Assembly (NCBI RefSeq): GCF_016907275.1
Contig: NZ_JAFBBP010000001.1
Span: 186,001-250,000, forward strand
Length of the DNA: 64,000 nucleotides
Source: Micromonospora luteifusca
GTDB taxonomy: Bacteria > Actinomycetota > Actinomycetes > Mycobacteriales > Micromonosporaceae
Direction: 5' to 3'
Positions 17,037 to 25,504 of the stretch are shown piece after piece (position 1 is the first letter of the stretch; each line of letters opens with the position of its first letter). The position numbers and the translations under genes are program-made. The notes below the pieces were generated by a model, which searched no databases, was not told where the DNA came from, and saw only the letters and a list, made by a program, of their open reading frames with translations.

Positions 17037-17504
17037 TCAGCGGACGACGAGCTGGAACAGCACCAGCTCGGTCTCGTGCGTCTCCACCTCGAACAACCCG
17101 GTCTTGTCGGCCCGGAACTCCACCGAGCCGGGCGTGCCGGCCGGCAGTCGAGCGCCCAGGTCGTAGCCGTGCACGTGCAGCTCGTCCGACACGTCCGAGG
17201 TGACCGTGATCCGGACCAGCTTGCCCTTGTCCACGGTGATCCGCCCGGTCGGCGGATCAACCCGCCGCTTCGCGATCGTCACGATGATCTCGCGGTCCAC
17301 GGCCGGGGTGCTGGCGCTGGCGCTGGGCGTGGGGCTGGCCGCCGAGGCCGGCGCGGTGGTGGCGGCGCTCGGTAAAGCGGCGGACGTGGGTGCCGTGGAG
17401 GGAGTCGCCCCGGACGGGTCGTCGCCCTGCCCGCAACCCGTGACGAGCAGGGCGGTGAGGACACCGGCGGCGAGGGCGCTGGAGGTGCGGGTACGGACGG
17501 ACAC
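17037..17504 (-). CDS. Cupredoxin-like secreted lipoprotein
   Basis: A 155-residue lipoprotein: signal peptide with LVTGC lipobox (Cys about residue 24), a Pro/Ala/Ser/Thr-rich linker to about residue 68, then a beta-rich domain of about 85 residues. The domain has the cupredoxin pattern IIVTIAKRRVDPPTGRITVD, HVHGYD and FEVETHETEL, with several His residues that could bind copper, though the classical Cys ligand is absent. GTG at 17504 is the start. It precedes the membrane protein by 5 bp. Role: probably an extracytoplasmic copper-binding or sensing protein. Confidence 0.75.
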   Translation of the reverse strand: MSVRTRTSSALAAGVLTALLVTGCGQGDDPSGATPSTAPTSAALPSAATTAPASAASPTPSASASTPAVDREIIVTIAKRRVDPPTGRITVDKGKLVRITVTSDVSDELHVHGYDLGARLPAGTPGSVEFRADKTGLFEVETHETELVLFQLVVR

Positions 17505-17606
17505 GGGAGGACTCCGAACGACGCGTGGGGACGGGTGTGGAGTTGATCGTCGGGGAGGAGAACTCTACGTCTTGTTCGGCGGAGAGGAAATGACCATGAT
17601 GAACGA

Positions 17607-18476
17607 ATGCGATCGAGGCTCGTCACTGTCGGTAATACCCTGAGTCGTGCCGTGGCGGCGCTGGCCGCGACGCTGATGGTGTCGCTGCTGCTGCCCGCCG
17701 CTCCGGCGTCCGCACACGGCCAGTTGGCGACCTCCACCCCGCTGACCGGTACCGTCGTCCGCCAGCCACTGACGCAGGTGGCCCTGTACTTCACCGAGAA
17801 GCCGGCCGCCAACGCGCACTTCGCCATCAGCGGGCCGAACGGCTCGCGTGTGGACAGTGGCTGGTCCTTCGGCGAGCCCAAGCGACTGGACAAGCCGGTC
17901 ACGGAATATTTCAAGGTCAATGGTGTGTTCGAGCCCCGGCTGTACCACACCGGTTTCCCGGCCATGGTGACCGTCGCGCACTGGCCGGCGAAGGGCCGTT
18001 ACACCGCCAGCTACCTCTCCGTCGCCTCGGACGGTGAGGCGGTGCGGGGCGACGTCACCTTCGACTACCAGGGGCCGAGTACACCGGCGCCGGCCGGTTG
18101 GGTGGCGCCCACGGCGGGGCCGGACGCGACACTGCTCGCCCAGGCCGAGGGCGAGGGGTCGGCGGACCCCGGGGCGACCGGCAGCCCGGCGGACGCCACC
18201 GGGGCCCCGCCGAGCGACCCGGCTGGCGCCGCCGAAGAGCAGCGGGACGGCGGGTTCCCGGCCTGGCTGGTGCCGGCCCTGATCGTCGTGGTGGTCACCG
18301 CGATCGTGCTGGTGGCGGCCCGCCGCCGACCCGCCACGCGTGGGGCCTCCGCGCCGAGTCGCCGACCCGCCGGCCCCGCACGCAAGGCCGGCGCCCCGGC
18401 CCGTAAGGCGGCCACCCCGGCCCCCCGCAAGCCCGGCAACCGGGCCGGTGGTCCGGCTCGGCGCGGGCGACGGTAG
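17607..18476 (+). CDS. CopC-domain copper-binding secreted protein
   Basis: A 289-residue protein: signal peptide ending APASA, then a mature N-terminal His (HGQLATSTPLTGTVVRQ), the typical copper ligand of CopC. The CopC beta domain (residues about 37-155) includes VALYFTEKPAANAHFAI and KGRYTASYLSVASDGEAVRG, a Pro/Ala/Asp linker follows, one transmembrane helix lies at about 215-238, and a basic Arg/Lys/Pro tail ends the protein. The layout matches YcnJ/CopC-like exported proteins. It is divergent from the cupredoxin-membrane protein pair, with a 102-bp shared promoter region. ATG at 17607 has only a distant GAGAGGA upstream. Confidence 0.82.
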   Translation: MRSRLVTVGNTLSRAVAALAATLMVSLLLPAAPASAHGQLATSTPLTGTVVRQPLTQVALYFTEKPAANAHFAISGPNGSRVDSGWSFGEPKRLDKPVTEYFKVNGVFEPRLYHTGFPAMVTVAHWPAKGRYTASYLSVASDGEAVRGDVTFDYQGPSTPAPAGWVAPTAGPDATLLAQAEGEGSADPGATGSPADATGAPPSDPAGAAEEQRDGGFPAWLVPALIVVVVTAIVLVAARRRPATRGASAPSRRPAGPARKAGAPARKAATPAPRKPGNRAGGPARRGRR

Positions 18477-18562
18477 GCCGCCCCTACACCCGGCATTTCT
18501 CGCGTACCATCGCGAACTTTCGCACGGACATCGGGAACTTTTGATGTATCGACGTGAAGCCA

Positions 18563-18591
18563 TGGACAGTTCAATCGAAACGCCTTAATGT
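18563..18591 (+). promoter_or_regulatory. Sigma-70-like promoter of the secreted lectin/propeller gene
   Basis: TGGACA (18563-18568), a 17-bp spacer and TAATGT (18586-18591) form a good housekeeping-type promoter about 130 bp upstream of the start at 18724. A 12-bp palindrome GCGAACTTTCGC (18512-18523) lies about 40 bp further upstream and is a candidate operator. The 18477-18723 interval holds no gene. Confidence 0.5.
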
Positions 18592-18723
18592 CTCGACCCA
18601 TCATCCCGGTGTTTCCGCATCGTCACTCGTCGGCGTCGAGGACGTTTCGGAGCCGGGCCGGCGGCCACCCCCACCACTGCACCGTGCCGGCCGTCGGAAA
18701 CTCCGCTCCCTCCTGGAGGAACG

Positions 18724-21561
18724 ATGGGCACACGCCTGCTACGCCGACTCCGCAATCCCGTCCTGGGTGCGCTGGCACTCGTCCTCACCACCGGCCTCTG
18801 GGCCGCCCCGGCCACCGCCGCCGCCGAGCAGGAACCGGGCGTCACGCTGCGCGTCTTCGACGTGCAGGTGCCGCTCTCCGAGATCTGCACACTCAAACCC
18901 GCGCAGACCCCGAACGTGGACAAGCTGATGTCCACGATCAACTGGACCTCGGCGGCCGACTTCGGCTTCGAGGACAACTTCGTCTCGCAGGTGCTCGGCA
19001 ACATCACCACCACCCAGGCCGGCAGTTACACGTTCCGGCTCAGCAGCGACGACGGGTCCAAGTTGTCGATCGACAACGCCGTGGTGATCAACCACGACGG
19101 GCTGCACGGCGCCACCCCACCCAAGGAGGGCACGGTCACCCTCACCGCCGGGCTGCACCCGCTGCGCATCGACCACTTCGAGCGCGGAGGTGGTCAACAG
19201 ATCACCCTGGAGTGGAGGACGCCCGGCTCGTCGTCCTTCGTCGTCGTACCGAACTCGGCGCTGAGCACCGATGCCGGCGTGGTCCGCGTGACCGCACCGG
19301 GCCGCAAGGAGTGCGAAGGGATCACCGACTCCCCCGGCGACGGTCTTCCACTGAACGGCGTGCACCCCGGCTACACGCTGACCAACCTGCGGCCCAGCGG
19401 CTTCCAGCCGAAGGTCACGGGCATGGACTGGCTGGCCGACGGCCGGCTGGTCATCTGCACCTGGGGAGGCAGCGACCAGTCCGGTACCTCCCAGGACGGT
19501 GAGGTCTGGATCCTCGGCAACACCGGCGGATCGACCAGTCCGGGCAACGTGACCACCAAGAAGATCGCCGGAGGGCTCAAGGAACCAATGGGCCTGAAGG
19601 TCGTCGACGGGGTGGTCTACGTCTCGGAGAAGCAGCGGCTGACCCGACTGGTGAACACCGGCGGCGACGAGGTGGCCGAGCGCCTGGACACCGTCGCCAC
19701 CTGGCCGTACGGCGGCAAGTTCCATGAGTTCGCGTTCGGCCTGCTCTACCAGGACGGGTTCTTCTACGTGAACCTCTCGGTGTCGATCGACTACGGCGGC
19801 GCCACCACGGTCCCGCAGCCCGCCCCCAACCGCGGCACCACCATCAAGGTCAGCAAGGACACCGGCGCGGTCAGCTACGTCGCCGGCGGCCTGCGTACCC
19901 CGCACGGCATCGGTTGGGGCCCGGAGGGCGGCATCTTCGTCACCGACAACCAGGGCGGCTGGCTGCCCTCGTCGAAGCTGTTGCACGTCAAGCAGAGCCG
20001 GTTCTTCAACCACTACATGACCCCGGCCGGCCCGTTCGACAGCAACCCGGTCACCCCGCCGGTGCTGTGGATGCCGCAGAACGAGATCGCCAACTCGCCC
20101 AGCACGCCGCTCTACCTGACCAGCGGCCGTTACGCCGGCCAGTTCGTCATCGGCGACGTGACGTACGGGGGGCTGCAGCGGGCCTCCGTGGAGAAGGTCA
20201 ACGGCGAGTACCAGGGCGCCCTGTTCCGGCTCACCCAGGGCCTGGAGGCGGGCGTCTCGGAGGTCAACATCGGCCCGGACGGCGCGATCTACGTCGGCGG
20301 GCTCGGTGCGGACGGCAACTGGGGCCAGGCCGGCAAGCTGTCGTACGGCCTGCAGAAGCTCACCCCGAACAGCACCACTGCGTTCGAGATGCTCGCCATG
20401 CGGGCCACCACGGCCGGTTTCGAGGTGGAGTACACCCAGCCCGTCTCGGCGGAGACCGCCGCCGACCTGGCGGCGCACTACAAAATCAAGCAGTGGCGGT
20501 ACGAGGCGACCTCGAACTACGGCGGCCCGAAGATCGACGAGGAGACGCTGACCGTCACCTCGGCGACCCTCTCTGCGGACGGCAAGAAGGTCATGCTCGC
20601 GGTCGCGGGTCGCAAGGCCGGGCGGGTGGTCCACCTGCGTTCGCCTCGCCCGTTCACCTCGACGAGTGGCCAGTCACTGTGGAGCACCGAGGCGTGGTAC
20701 ACGCTCAACGCCATCCCGGGCGTCACCCCACCGCCGACCGGCGGAACCAACCTGGCACTCAACAAGCCGGCCGTCGCGGACAGCTCCTGCTCGACGACCG
20801 AGACCCCGGCCAAGGCCGTCAACGGCAGCGTGACCGGCGGCAACAGCGACAAGTGGTGCTCGAAGGGCACCACGAAGTTCCTCCAGGTGGACCTGGGGGC
20901 CAGCCACACGGTGAACCGGGTGGTGGTCAAGCACGCCGGTGCGGGTGGTGAGGACACCGCCTGGAACACCCGGGACTTCACCGTCGCGTCCAGCGCCGAC
21001 GGCACGACCTGGACCACCCGCGCCACCGTGACGGGCAACACGGCGAGCACCACCACGCACGACGTCGTCGCGCCGGGCACCCGTCACGTTCGACTGGCGA
21101 TCACGGCACCGACCAGCAACAGCGACACCGCCGCCCGTATCTACGAGCTGGAGGTGTACGCGAGCGCCAGCGGCGTCCCGGGCAGCATCACCGGCGTCGG
21201 CGGTAAGTGCCTGGACATCGACAACGCGGGCACCGCCGACGGCACGAAGGTGCAGCTGTGGACCTGCAACAGCACCGCCGCGCAGTCGTGGACCCGGGTC
21301 GGGGACACCTACCGCGTCCTGGGCAAGTGCCTGGACGTGGACAACGCGGGCACCGCCGACGGCACGAAGGTGCAGCTGTGGACGTGCAACGGGACCGGTT
21401 CCCAGGTGTGGCAGCCGCAGTCCGACGGCTCGATCCGCAACCCGCAGTCGGGCAAGGTCCTGGAGGCCGCTGGCGCGGGCACCGCCAACGGCACGCAGAT
21501 CCAGATCGGCACCAACTCCGGTGCCGCCGCCCACCAGAAGTGGGTGGTCAACGCCGGCTGA
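18724..21561 (+). CDS. Secreted multidomain protein: PA14, beta-propeller, CBM32, ricin-type lectin
   Basis: A 945-residue exported protein. A signal peptide of about 34 residues is followed by a PA14 domain (about 45-190; WTSAADFGFEDNFVSQVLG, GSYTFRLSSDDGSKLSIDN), then a propeller-like domain (about 195-590) with a glucose/sorbosone-dehydrogenase-like pattern (TGMDWLADGRLVICTWGG, GLRTPHGIGWGPEGGIFVTD), then a discoidin/CBM32 domain (about 680-815) and a ricin-B/CBM13 trefoil (about 818-945) with QxW-type motifs. GGAGG precedes the ATG. It is probably a secreted carbohydrate-binding oxidoreductase-like or adhesin protein. No catalytic residues can be verified. The two lectin repeats are nearly identical in DNA. 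Confidence 0.85.
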   Translation: MGTRLLRRLRNPVLGALALVLTTGLWAAPATAAAEQEPGVTLRVFDVQVPLSEICTLKPAQTPNVDKLMSTINWTSAADFGFEDNFVSQVLGNITTTQAGSYTFRLSSDDGSKLSIDNAVVINHDGLHGATPPKEGTVTLTAGLHPLRIDHFERGGGQQITLEWRTPGSSSFVVVPNSALSTDAGVVRVTAPGRKECEGITDSPGDGLPLNGVHPGYTLTNLRPSGFQPKVTGMDWLADGRLVICTWGGSDQSGTSQDGEVWILGNTGGSTSPGNVTTKKIAGGLKEPMGLKVVDGVVYVSEKQRLTRLVNTGGDEVAERLDTVATWPYGGKFHEFAFGLLYQDGFFYVNLSVSIDYGGATTVPQPAPNRGTTIKVSKDTGAVSYVAGGLRTPHGIGWGPEGGIFVTDNQGGWLPSSKLLHVKQSRFFNHYMTPAGPFDSNPVTPPVLWMPQNEIANSPSTPLYLTSGRYAGQFVIGDVTYGGLQRASVEKVNGEYQGALFRLTQGLEAGVSEVNIGPDGAIYVGGLGADGNWGQAGKLSYGLQKLTPNSTTAFEMLAMRATTAGFEVEYTQPVSAETAADLAAHYKIKQWRYEATSNYGGPKIDEETLTVTSATLSADGKKVMLAVAGRKAGRVVHLRSPRPFTSTSGQSLWSTEAWYTLNAIPGVTPPPTGGTNLALNKPAVADSSCSTTETPAKAVNGSVTGGNSDKWCSKGTTKFLQVDLGASHTVNRVVVKHAGAGGEDTAWNTRDFTVASSADGTTWTTRATVTGNTASTTTHDVVAPGTRHVRLAITAPTSNSDTAARIYELEVYASASGVPGSITGVGGKCLDIDNAGTADGTKVQLWTCNSTAAQSWTRVGDTYRVLGKCLDVDNAGTADGTKVQLWTCNGTGSQVWQPQSDGSIRNPQSGKVLEAAGAGTANGTQIQIGTNSGAAAHQKWVVNAG
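21205..21390 (+). repeat. Nearly identical 66-bp direct repeat inside the ricin-type domain
   Basis: Bases 21205-21270 and 21325-21390 differ at only a few positions across 66 bp and are spaced by exactly 120 bp. They encode the alpha and beta lobes of the trefoil (KCLDIDNAGTADG and KCLDVDNAGTADG). The near-identity suggests recent duplication or gene conversion. Confidence 0.85.
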
Positions 21562-21673
21562 CGACGGACGGGGCCTGACCCGGGTGACCGGGCGGGCCCC
21601 GCTCCGGGCCGGCCGAGGCCGGGTGCCGGCGAGCAGGGCGTACCGCGCGGTCGAGTCCTGCGTCGGCGCTCCG

Positions 21674-22060
21674 TCAGGGGCCGTGGGGCAGCGGCTGCGC
21701 CAGCGCCCGCAGATCCGACGGGAGTTGGGACAGGGCTTCCTCGAACTCCCGGTGCCCGACCACCCGGTGCATGGTCTGGAGGACGGCCCGCGCACCCCGC
21801 TCGGCAGCGGGCCGGTCGATCCCGGCGCGGTCGCCCACCCGGCGCAGGAACTCGTCGTAGCCGAACGCTTCCGGCGGCTCCGCGGCCTTGACCAACAGCG
21901 GGCTCAGCTCGTCGGCCAGGTGAGGGGCGAGCGCGCCCGCCTCACCGCCGCTGAGCCGCTCGGTGAGGGTCCGCAGAACCGCCTCGGTCAGTGGACGCGC
22001 CTGCTCCGGCGAGACGCCCGCCCGCGCCGCAACCTTGTCGATGAATGCCAGCTCGGCCAT
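21674..22060 (-). CDS. DUF2267 family protein
   Basis: A 128-residue all-helical cytoplasmic protein of DUF2267. The two half-repeats are visible: FIDKVAARAGVSPEQARPLT with LRTLTERLSGGEAGALAPHL, then FLRRVGDRAGIDRPAAERGA with VLQTMHRVVGHREFEEALSQ. Members are common in actinobacteria and often linked to stress responses, but their function is unknown. ATG at 22060. It stands alone and divergent from the methyltransferase at 22212. Confidence 0.85.
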   Translation of the reverse strand: MAELAFIDKVAARAGVSPEQARPLTEAVLRTLTERLSGGEAGALAPHLADELSPLLVKAAEPPEAFGYDEFLRRVGDRAGIDRPAAERGARAVLQTMHRVVGHREFEEALSQLPSDLRALAQPLPHGP

Positions 22061-22211
22061 GCCCCCGCCCTTCGTTCCGGAAACGCGTGGCTACCCGGGC
22101 CAACCGGCGGCAAACCCGGCAGTCGGTGCGGGTGTCCGCTTTGGCGATTCCTGGTCTGTCCGGGCATGATCGTCACCTGTGTCTTCCTCACCCCCGAGCG
22201 GAAGGACGTCG

Positions 22212-23018
22212 ATGACAGCAGCCACCCCCCTCCCTGCCACCGAACCCACCAAGATCGACACGAGCGTGCCGCACTCCGCCCGGATCTGGAACTACTGGCT
22301 GGGCGGCAAGGACAACTTCGAGGTCGACCGACTCGCCGGCGAGCAGGTCCGCGAACTCTTCCCCGCGATGATCGAGACGGCGCGGGAGTCCCGGGCGTTC
22401 CTGTCCCGCGCGGTTCGGTTCCTCGCTGGTGAAGCCGGTATCCGACAGTTCCTCGACGTCGGCACCGGGTTGCCCACCGCCGACAACACCCACCAGGTGG
22501 CCCAACGGGTCAACCCGCAGAGCCGGGTCGTGTACGTCGACAACGACCCGATGGTGCTGGCCCACGCGCGGGCGCTGCTGGTGGGCAGCCCGGAAGGCAT
22601 GACCCAGTACGTCCACGCCGACCTGCGTGACCCGCAGGCGGTGCTCCGGCAGGCCGGCGACCACCTCGATCTCAGCCAGCCCGTCGCGGTCCTGCTGTTC
22701 GGTGTGCTGGGGCACGTCGGCGACGACGACGAGGCGATCGGCATCATCCGCGCACTGCTCGACGCGGTCCCGTCCGGCAGCTACCTGGCGCTCTCCGACG
22801 GCACCGACACCAGCGAGGCCGTGGTCGAGTCGCACCGGCAGTACAACGAGAGTGGCGCGCTGCCGTACCACCTGCGCAGCCCGGAGCGGATCGCCCGCTT
22901 CTTCGACGGCCTGGAGCTGGTCGAGCCGGGCCTGGTGCCGTTCACCCACTGGCGACCCGAGCAGGACGGCCCGCCGGCCGACCTGGACGGCTACTGCGCC
23001 GTGGCCCGCAAGCCCTGA
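22212..23018 (+). CDS. SAM-dependent methyltransferase, DUF574/Methyltransf_19 family
   Basis: A 268-residue protein of the actinobacterial DUF574 family. The family N-terminus is clear (TSVPHSARIWNYWLGGKDNF), then EVDRLAGEQV, SAM motif FLDVGTGLPT near residue 80, and VVYVDNDPMVLAHARALL. ATG at 22212 is chosen because GGAAGGA sits a few bases before it; the in-frame GTG at 22179 lies earlier. These are very numerous in actinobacteria, and their substrates are unknown. It is followed by a hairpin terminator. Confidence 0.9.
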   Translation: MTAATPLPATEPTKIDTSVPHSARIWNYWLGGKDNFEVDRLAGEQVRELFPAMIETARESRAFLSRAVRFLAGEAGIRQFLDVGTGLPTADNTHQVAQRVNPQSRVVYVDNDPMVLAHARALLVGSPEGMTQYVHADLRDPQAVLRQAGDHLDLSQPVAVLLFGVLGHVGDDDEAIGIIRALLDAVPSGSYLALSDGTDTSEAVVESHRQYNESGALPYHLRSPERIARFFDGLELVEPGLVPFTHWRPEQDGPPADLDGYCAVARKP

Positions 23019-23035
23019 TCGCGCGACGGGACGAC

Positions 23036-23066
23036 CGGGCCGGTGGGCGGATCGTCCACCGGCCCG
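23036..23066 (+). terminator. Hairpin after the DUF574 methyltransferase
   Basis: An 11-bp perfect stem CGGGCCGGTGG / CCACCGGCCCG with a 9-base loop begins about 18 bp after the stop, followed by a slightly T-rich stretch. Confidence 0.65.
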
Positions 23067-23172
23067 TCCGTTCTGTTGGTTGCTCCGCGCGGTGCCGCCC
23101 GCTTCTCGTACGGTGAGGTCGGACCGGGAACCCGACGGCTGCCCACGGCGGCCCGTGCCGCAGGAGGAGCAG

Positions 23173-23505
23173 ATGGCGGTCGACCTGCCCGACGTGATCG
23201 ACAGGTACTTCCGGGCCGGTGACGAGCGGGACCTGGATGCCTTCGTCGCCTGCTTCGCGGACAATGCGAGCGTCGCCGACGAGAACCGGGTGTATGACGG
23301 ACGGGCGGCGATCCGCGCCTGGCGGCAGAAGACGATGGAGGCCACCTCGTACACGGCCGAGCCGCTGCGGGTCACACCGCAGGCGGGCGACTCCTACCTG
23401 GTCCTCAGCCGGGTGTCCGGCGACTTTCCCGGCAGTCCGATCGAGCTGCGGTACCGGTTCACCCTGCGGGACGACCTGATCGGCGCCCTGGACATCCGTC
23501 CGTAG
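23173..23505 (+). CDS. SnoaL-like/NTF2-fold protein
   Basis: A 110-residue single-domain protein of the SnoaL_2/NTF2 fold: VIDRYFRAGDERDLDAFVAC, then FADNASVADENRVYDGRAAI and FTLRDDLIGALDIRP. No catalytic function can be deduced; many members are small-molecule binding or stress proteins. AGGAGGAG lies just before the ATG at 23173. It may form a unit with the SDR 30 bp downstream. Confidence 0.82.
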   Translation: MAVDLPDVIDRYFRAGDERDLDAFVACFADNASVADENRVYDGRAAIRAWRQKTMEATSYTAEPLRVTPQAGDSYLVLSRVSGDFPGSPIELRYRFTLRDDLIGALDIRP

Positions 23506-23536
23506 CGGCTGGAGACCGCCCGGCAGAGGAGGCGAC

Positions 23537-24373
23537 GTGCCGCGAGTCTGGCTCATCACCGGTTGTTCCCGAGGGCTCGGCCGGGCGCTCGCCGAGGCCG
23601 TGCTGGCCGACGGCGACCAGGTGGTCGCCACCGCCCGCAACCCGGCCCAGCTCGACAACCTGGTCGACCAGTACGGCGACCAGGTCCGGACGATCGCCCT
23701 CGACGTCACCGACCCGGCCGCCGCCCACACCGCCGTACGCACCGCCGTGGACACCTTCGGAAGTCTGGAGGTGTTGGTCAACAACGCCGGGTACGCCGAT
23801 GTCGCCTCGATCGAGGACATGCCGGAGGACGCCTTCCGGGCGCAGATCGAGGCCAACTTCTACGGGGTGGTCAACCTGTCCCGCGCCGCCCTGCCCACGA
23901 TGCGCGATCAGCGGCGCGGGCACATCCTGCAGATCTCCAGCGTCGGCAGCCGGGTCGCCAGCACCGGTCTGGGCGCGTACCAGTCGGCCAAGTGGGCGGT
24001 CAGCGGCTTCTCCGGGGTGCTCGCCAAGGAGGTCGCGACGTTCGGGATCCGGATCACCAGCGTCGAGCCGGGCGCGCTGCGCACCGACTGGGCCGGCTCG
24101 TCGATGACCATGTTGCCGATCAGTGACCCGTACCAGCCGGTCATCGACCCGGCCGTGCAGCGGCTGCGCCAGGCCAGCGGCAACCAACCGGGCGACCCGG
24201 TCCGCGCCGCCCAGGCGATCATCCGGATCACCCGGGTCGACGACCCGCCCCTGCGGTTGCTGCTCGGCGCCGACGCTGTGGCGGCCGCCGCGGCTGCCGC
24301 CGAGGCCCTCGCCGCATCCGACGCGCGGTGGCGCGAGCTGAGCGAGTCCATCGTCTTCGATGCGGCCCCCTGA
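23537..24373 (+). CDS. Short-chain dehydrogenase/reductase
   Basis: A 278-residue classical SDR. The cofactor motif GCSRGLG (TGxxxGxG type) is at residues about 9-15, NNAG at about 85, catalytic Ser in ISSVGS and the YxxxK pair in YQSAKWA. GTG at 23537 follows GAGGAGG at a good distance. The length is slightly above the typical 250 because of a C-terminal extension, as in ketoreductases that act on larger substrates. The substrate is unknown. It probably shares a transcript with the SnoaL-like gene. Confidence 0.85.
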   Translation: MPRVWLITGCSRGLGRALAEAVLADGDQVVATARNPAQLDNLVDQYGDQVRTIALDVTDPAAAHTAVRTAVDTFGSLEVLVNNAGYADVASIEDMPEDAFRAQIEANFYGVVNLSRAALPTMRDQRRGHILQISSVGSRVASTGLGAYQSAKWAVSGFSGVLAKEVATFGIRITSVEPGALRTDWAGSSMTMLPISDPYQPVIDPAVQRLRQASGNQPGDPVRAAQAIIRITRVDDPPLRLLLGADAVAAAAAAAEALAASDARWRELSESIVFDAAP

Positions 24374-24473
24374 CCGGCCCCGGCACCAGGCCGACCGCGC
24401 GCGATCGGGCCGGCCCACGGCTGATCGACCCTCGAACGGGCGGGACCGCCCGCGGGCCGGCGGATGACATGAT

Positions 24474-24602
24474 GTGCCCGACAACAGCTGTCGCTACGAG
24501 AAGGGTTGCTGCTGCCCGATGGCGTACTTCGAGGCTCGAACGTCCACGGCACCCGGGCCTATCGTGGTGACGCTCACTGACGACCCGCGGCGGGCGGGCT
24601 GA
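24474..24602 (+). CDS. Cys-rich micro-ORF coupled to the RsbW-like ATPase (hypothetical)
   Basis: An open frame of 42 codons, GTG at 24474 to TGA at 24600-24602, overlapping the next gene's ATG as TGATG. Third positions are mostly G or C, and the peptide carries a Cys cluster (CRYEKGCCCP) followed by MAYFEARTSTAPG and a C-terminal VVTLTDDPRRAG. A shorter alternative starts at ATG 24519 (27 residues). Tight coupling to the ATPase argues for real translation. It may be a short leader or a regulator peptide of the ATPase. No known family is recognised. Confidence 0.45.
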   Translation: MPDNSCRYEKGCCCPMAYFEARTSTAPGPIVVTLTDDPRRAG

Positions 24603-25021
24603 TGCCGGCCGAGCGACCGGAGACCGTGACCGAGCAGAGCGTCCCCGCCCACCTCGCGGACACCATGTCGTACCGGGTGGCGACCGACGTCCGAGCGCTG
24701 CGCGGGTTCGTCAGCGCCGGGGCGCTGGCCCGGGGGTTGCCGGCCGATCGGGTGGAGCTGCTGACGCTGGCGGTCAGCGAGTTGGCCACCAACACGTTGC
24801 AGCACACCACCGGCGGTGGCCGGGTCCGGCTCTGGGCCGAGTCGGGCCAGCTGTTCTGCGACGTCGTCGACCAGGGGCCGACGCGGGCGTTGGGCCGGGG
24901 CATGCCGGCCGCCGACGCGATACGGGGTCGGGGGCTGGCGATCGTGGAACGGATCTGCGACGAGGTCGCGGTGCTCACCCACCCCGGAGAGACCGTCGTA
25001 CGTATTCGCCTGAGCCTGTGA
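24602..25021 (+). CDS. RsbW-like histidine-kinase-fold ATPase (anti-sigma factor type)
   Basis: A 139-residue HATPase_c_2 protein. The N-box reads AVSELATNTLQHT and the G1/G2 region DQGPTRALGRGMP then RGRGLAIVERICDEV, matching the small anti-sigma-factor serine kinases of actinobacteria. It is cytoplasmic. Such proteins usually bind an alternative sigma factor or phosphorylate a STAS antagonist; no sigma factor or STAS gene is adjacent. It is translationally coupled to the Cys-rich micro-ORF just upstream. Confidence 0.82.
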   Translation: MPAERPETVTEQSVPAHLADTMSYRVATDVRALRGFVSAGALARGLPADRVELLTLAVSELATNTLQHTTGGGRVRLWAESGQLFCDVVDQGPTRALGRGMPAADAIRGRGLAIVERICDEVAVLTHPGETVVRIRLSL

Positions 25022-25125
25022 CGTCGGCGGCGATCCACGCCCGCGTAGGCCGCGTCGGCTGCCACAATGCGGACAGCCCGGGCCGACGGTGACACCGGGT
25101 CGAGCCCGATCGGGAGGACGGCACG

Positions 25126-25503
25126 ATGCCGGACAGCGCACGCGAGGCAGAGCTGCTCGATGCCGAGCGCACCCTGCAAGCCGCCCAGCGGGCCGGCGAC
25201 GTGGCCGCCCTCGATCAGCTGCTCGTCGACCAGCTGCTCGCCATCGGCCCCGACGGCCGTACGTATACGAAGCAGGATGACCTGGCCGCGTACCGGGACC
25301 GCCGCTCCGTGGTGGAGGACCTGGTCGAGGAGGAGCTGGACCTGCTCGTCGTCGGGTCGACCGGGGTGACGTTCTTCCTGGGCAGGGTGGCTGGGGTGTT
25401 CGAGGGGACGGCGTTCGCGGCGCGTCTGCGCTACACCCGGACCTGGGTCCACGACGACCGGCACGGTTGGCGGGTCCTCGCCGCACACGTCAGCCCGGTC
25501 TGA
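25126..25503 (+). CDS. DUF4440/NTF2-like protein
   Basis: A 125-residue protein with the DUF4440 pattern: ELLDAERTLQAAQRAGDVAA near the start, LLAIGPDGRTYTKQDDLAAY in the middle, and a C-terminal RYTRTWVHDDRHGWRVLAAH strand pair. This NTF2-like family is found in stress and ketosteroid-isomerase-like proteins of unknown role. ATG at 25126 follows GGGAGGAC. Its stop is one base from the stop of the convergent SMI1-like gene. Confidence 0.82.
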   Translation: MPDSAREAELLDAERTLQAAQRAGDVAALDQLLVDQLLAIGPDGRTYTKQDDLAAYRDRRSVVEDLVEEELDLLVVGSTGVTFFLGRVAGVFEGTAFAARLRYTRTWVHDDRHGWRVLAAHVSPV

Positions 25504-25504
25504 C

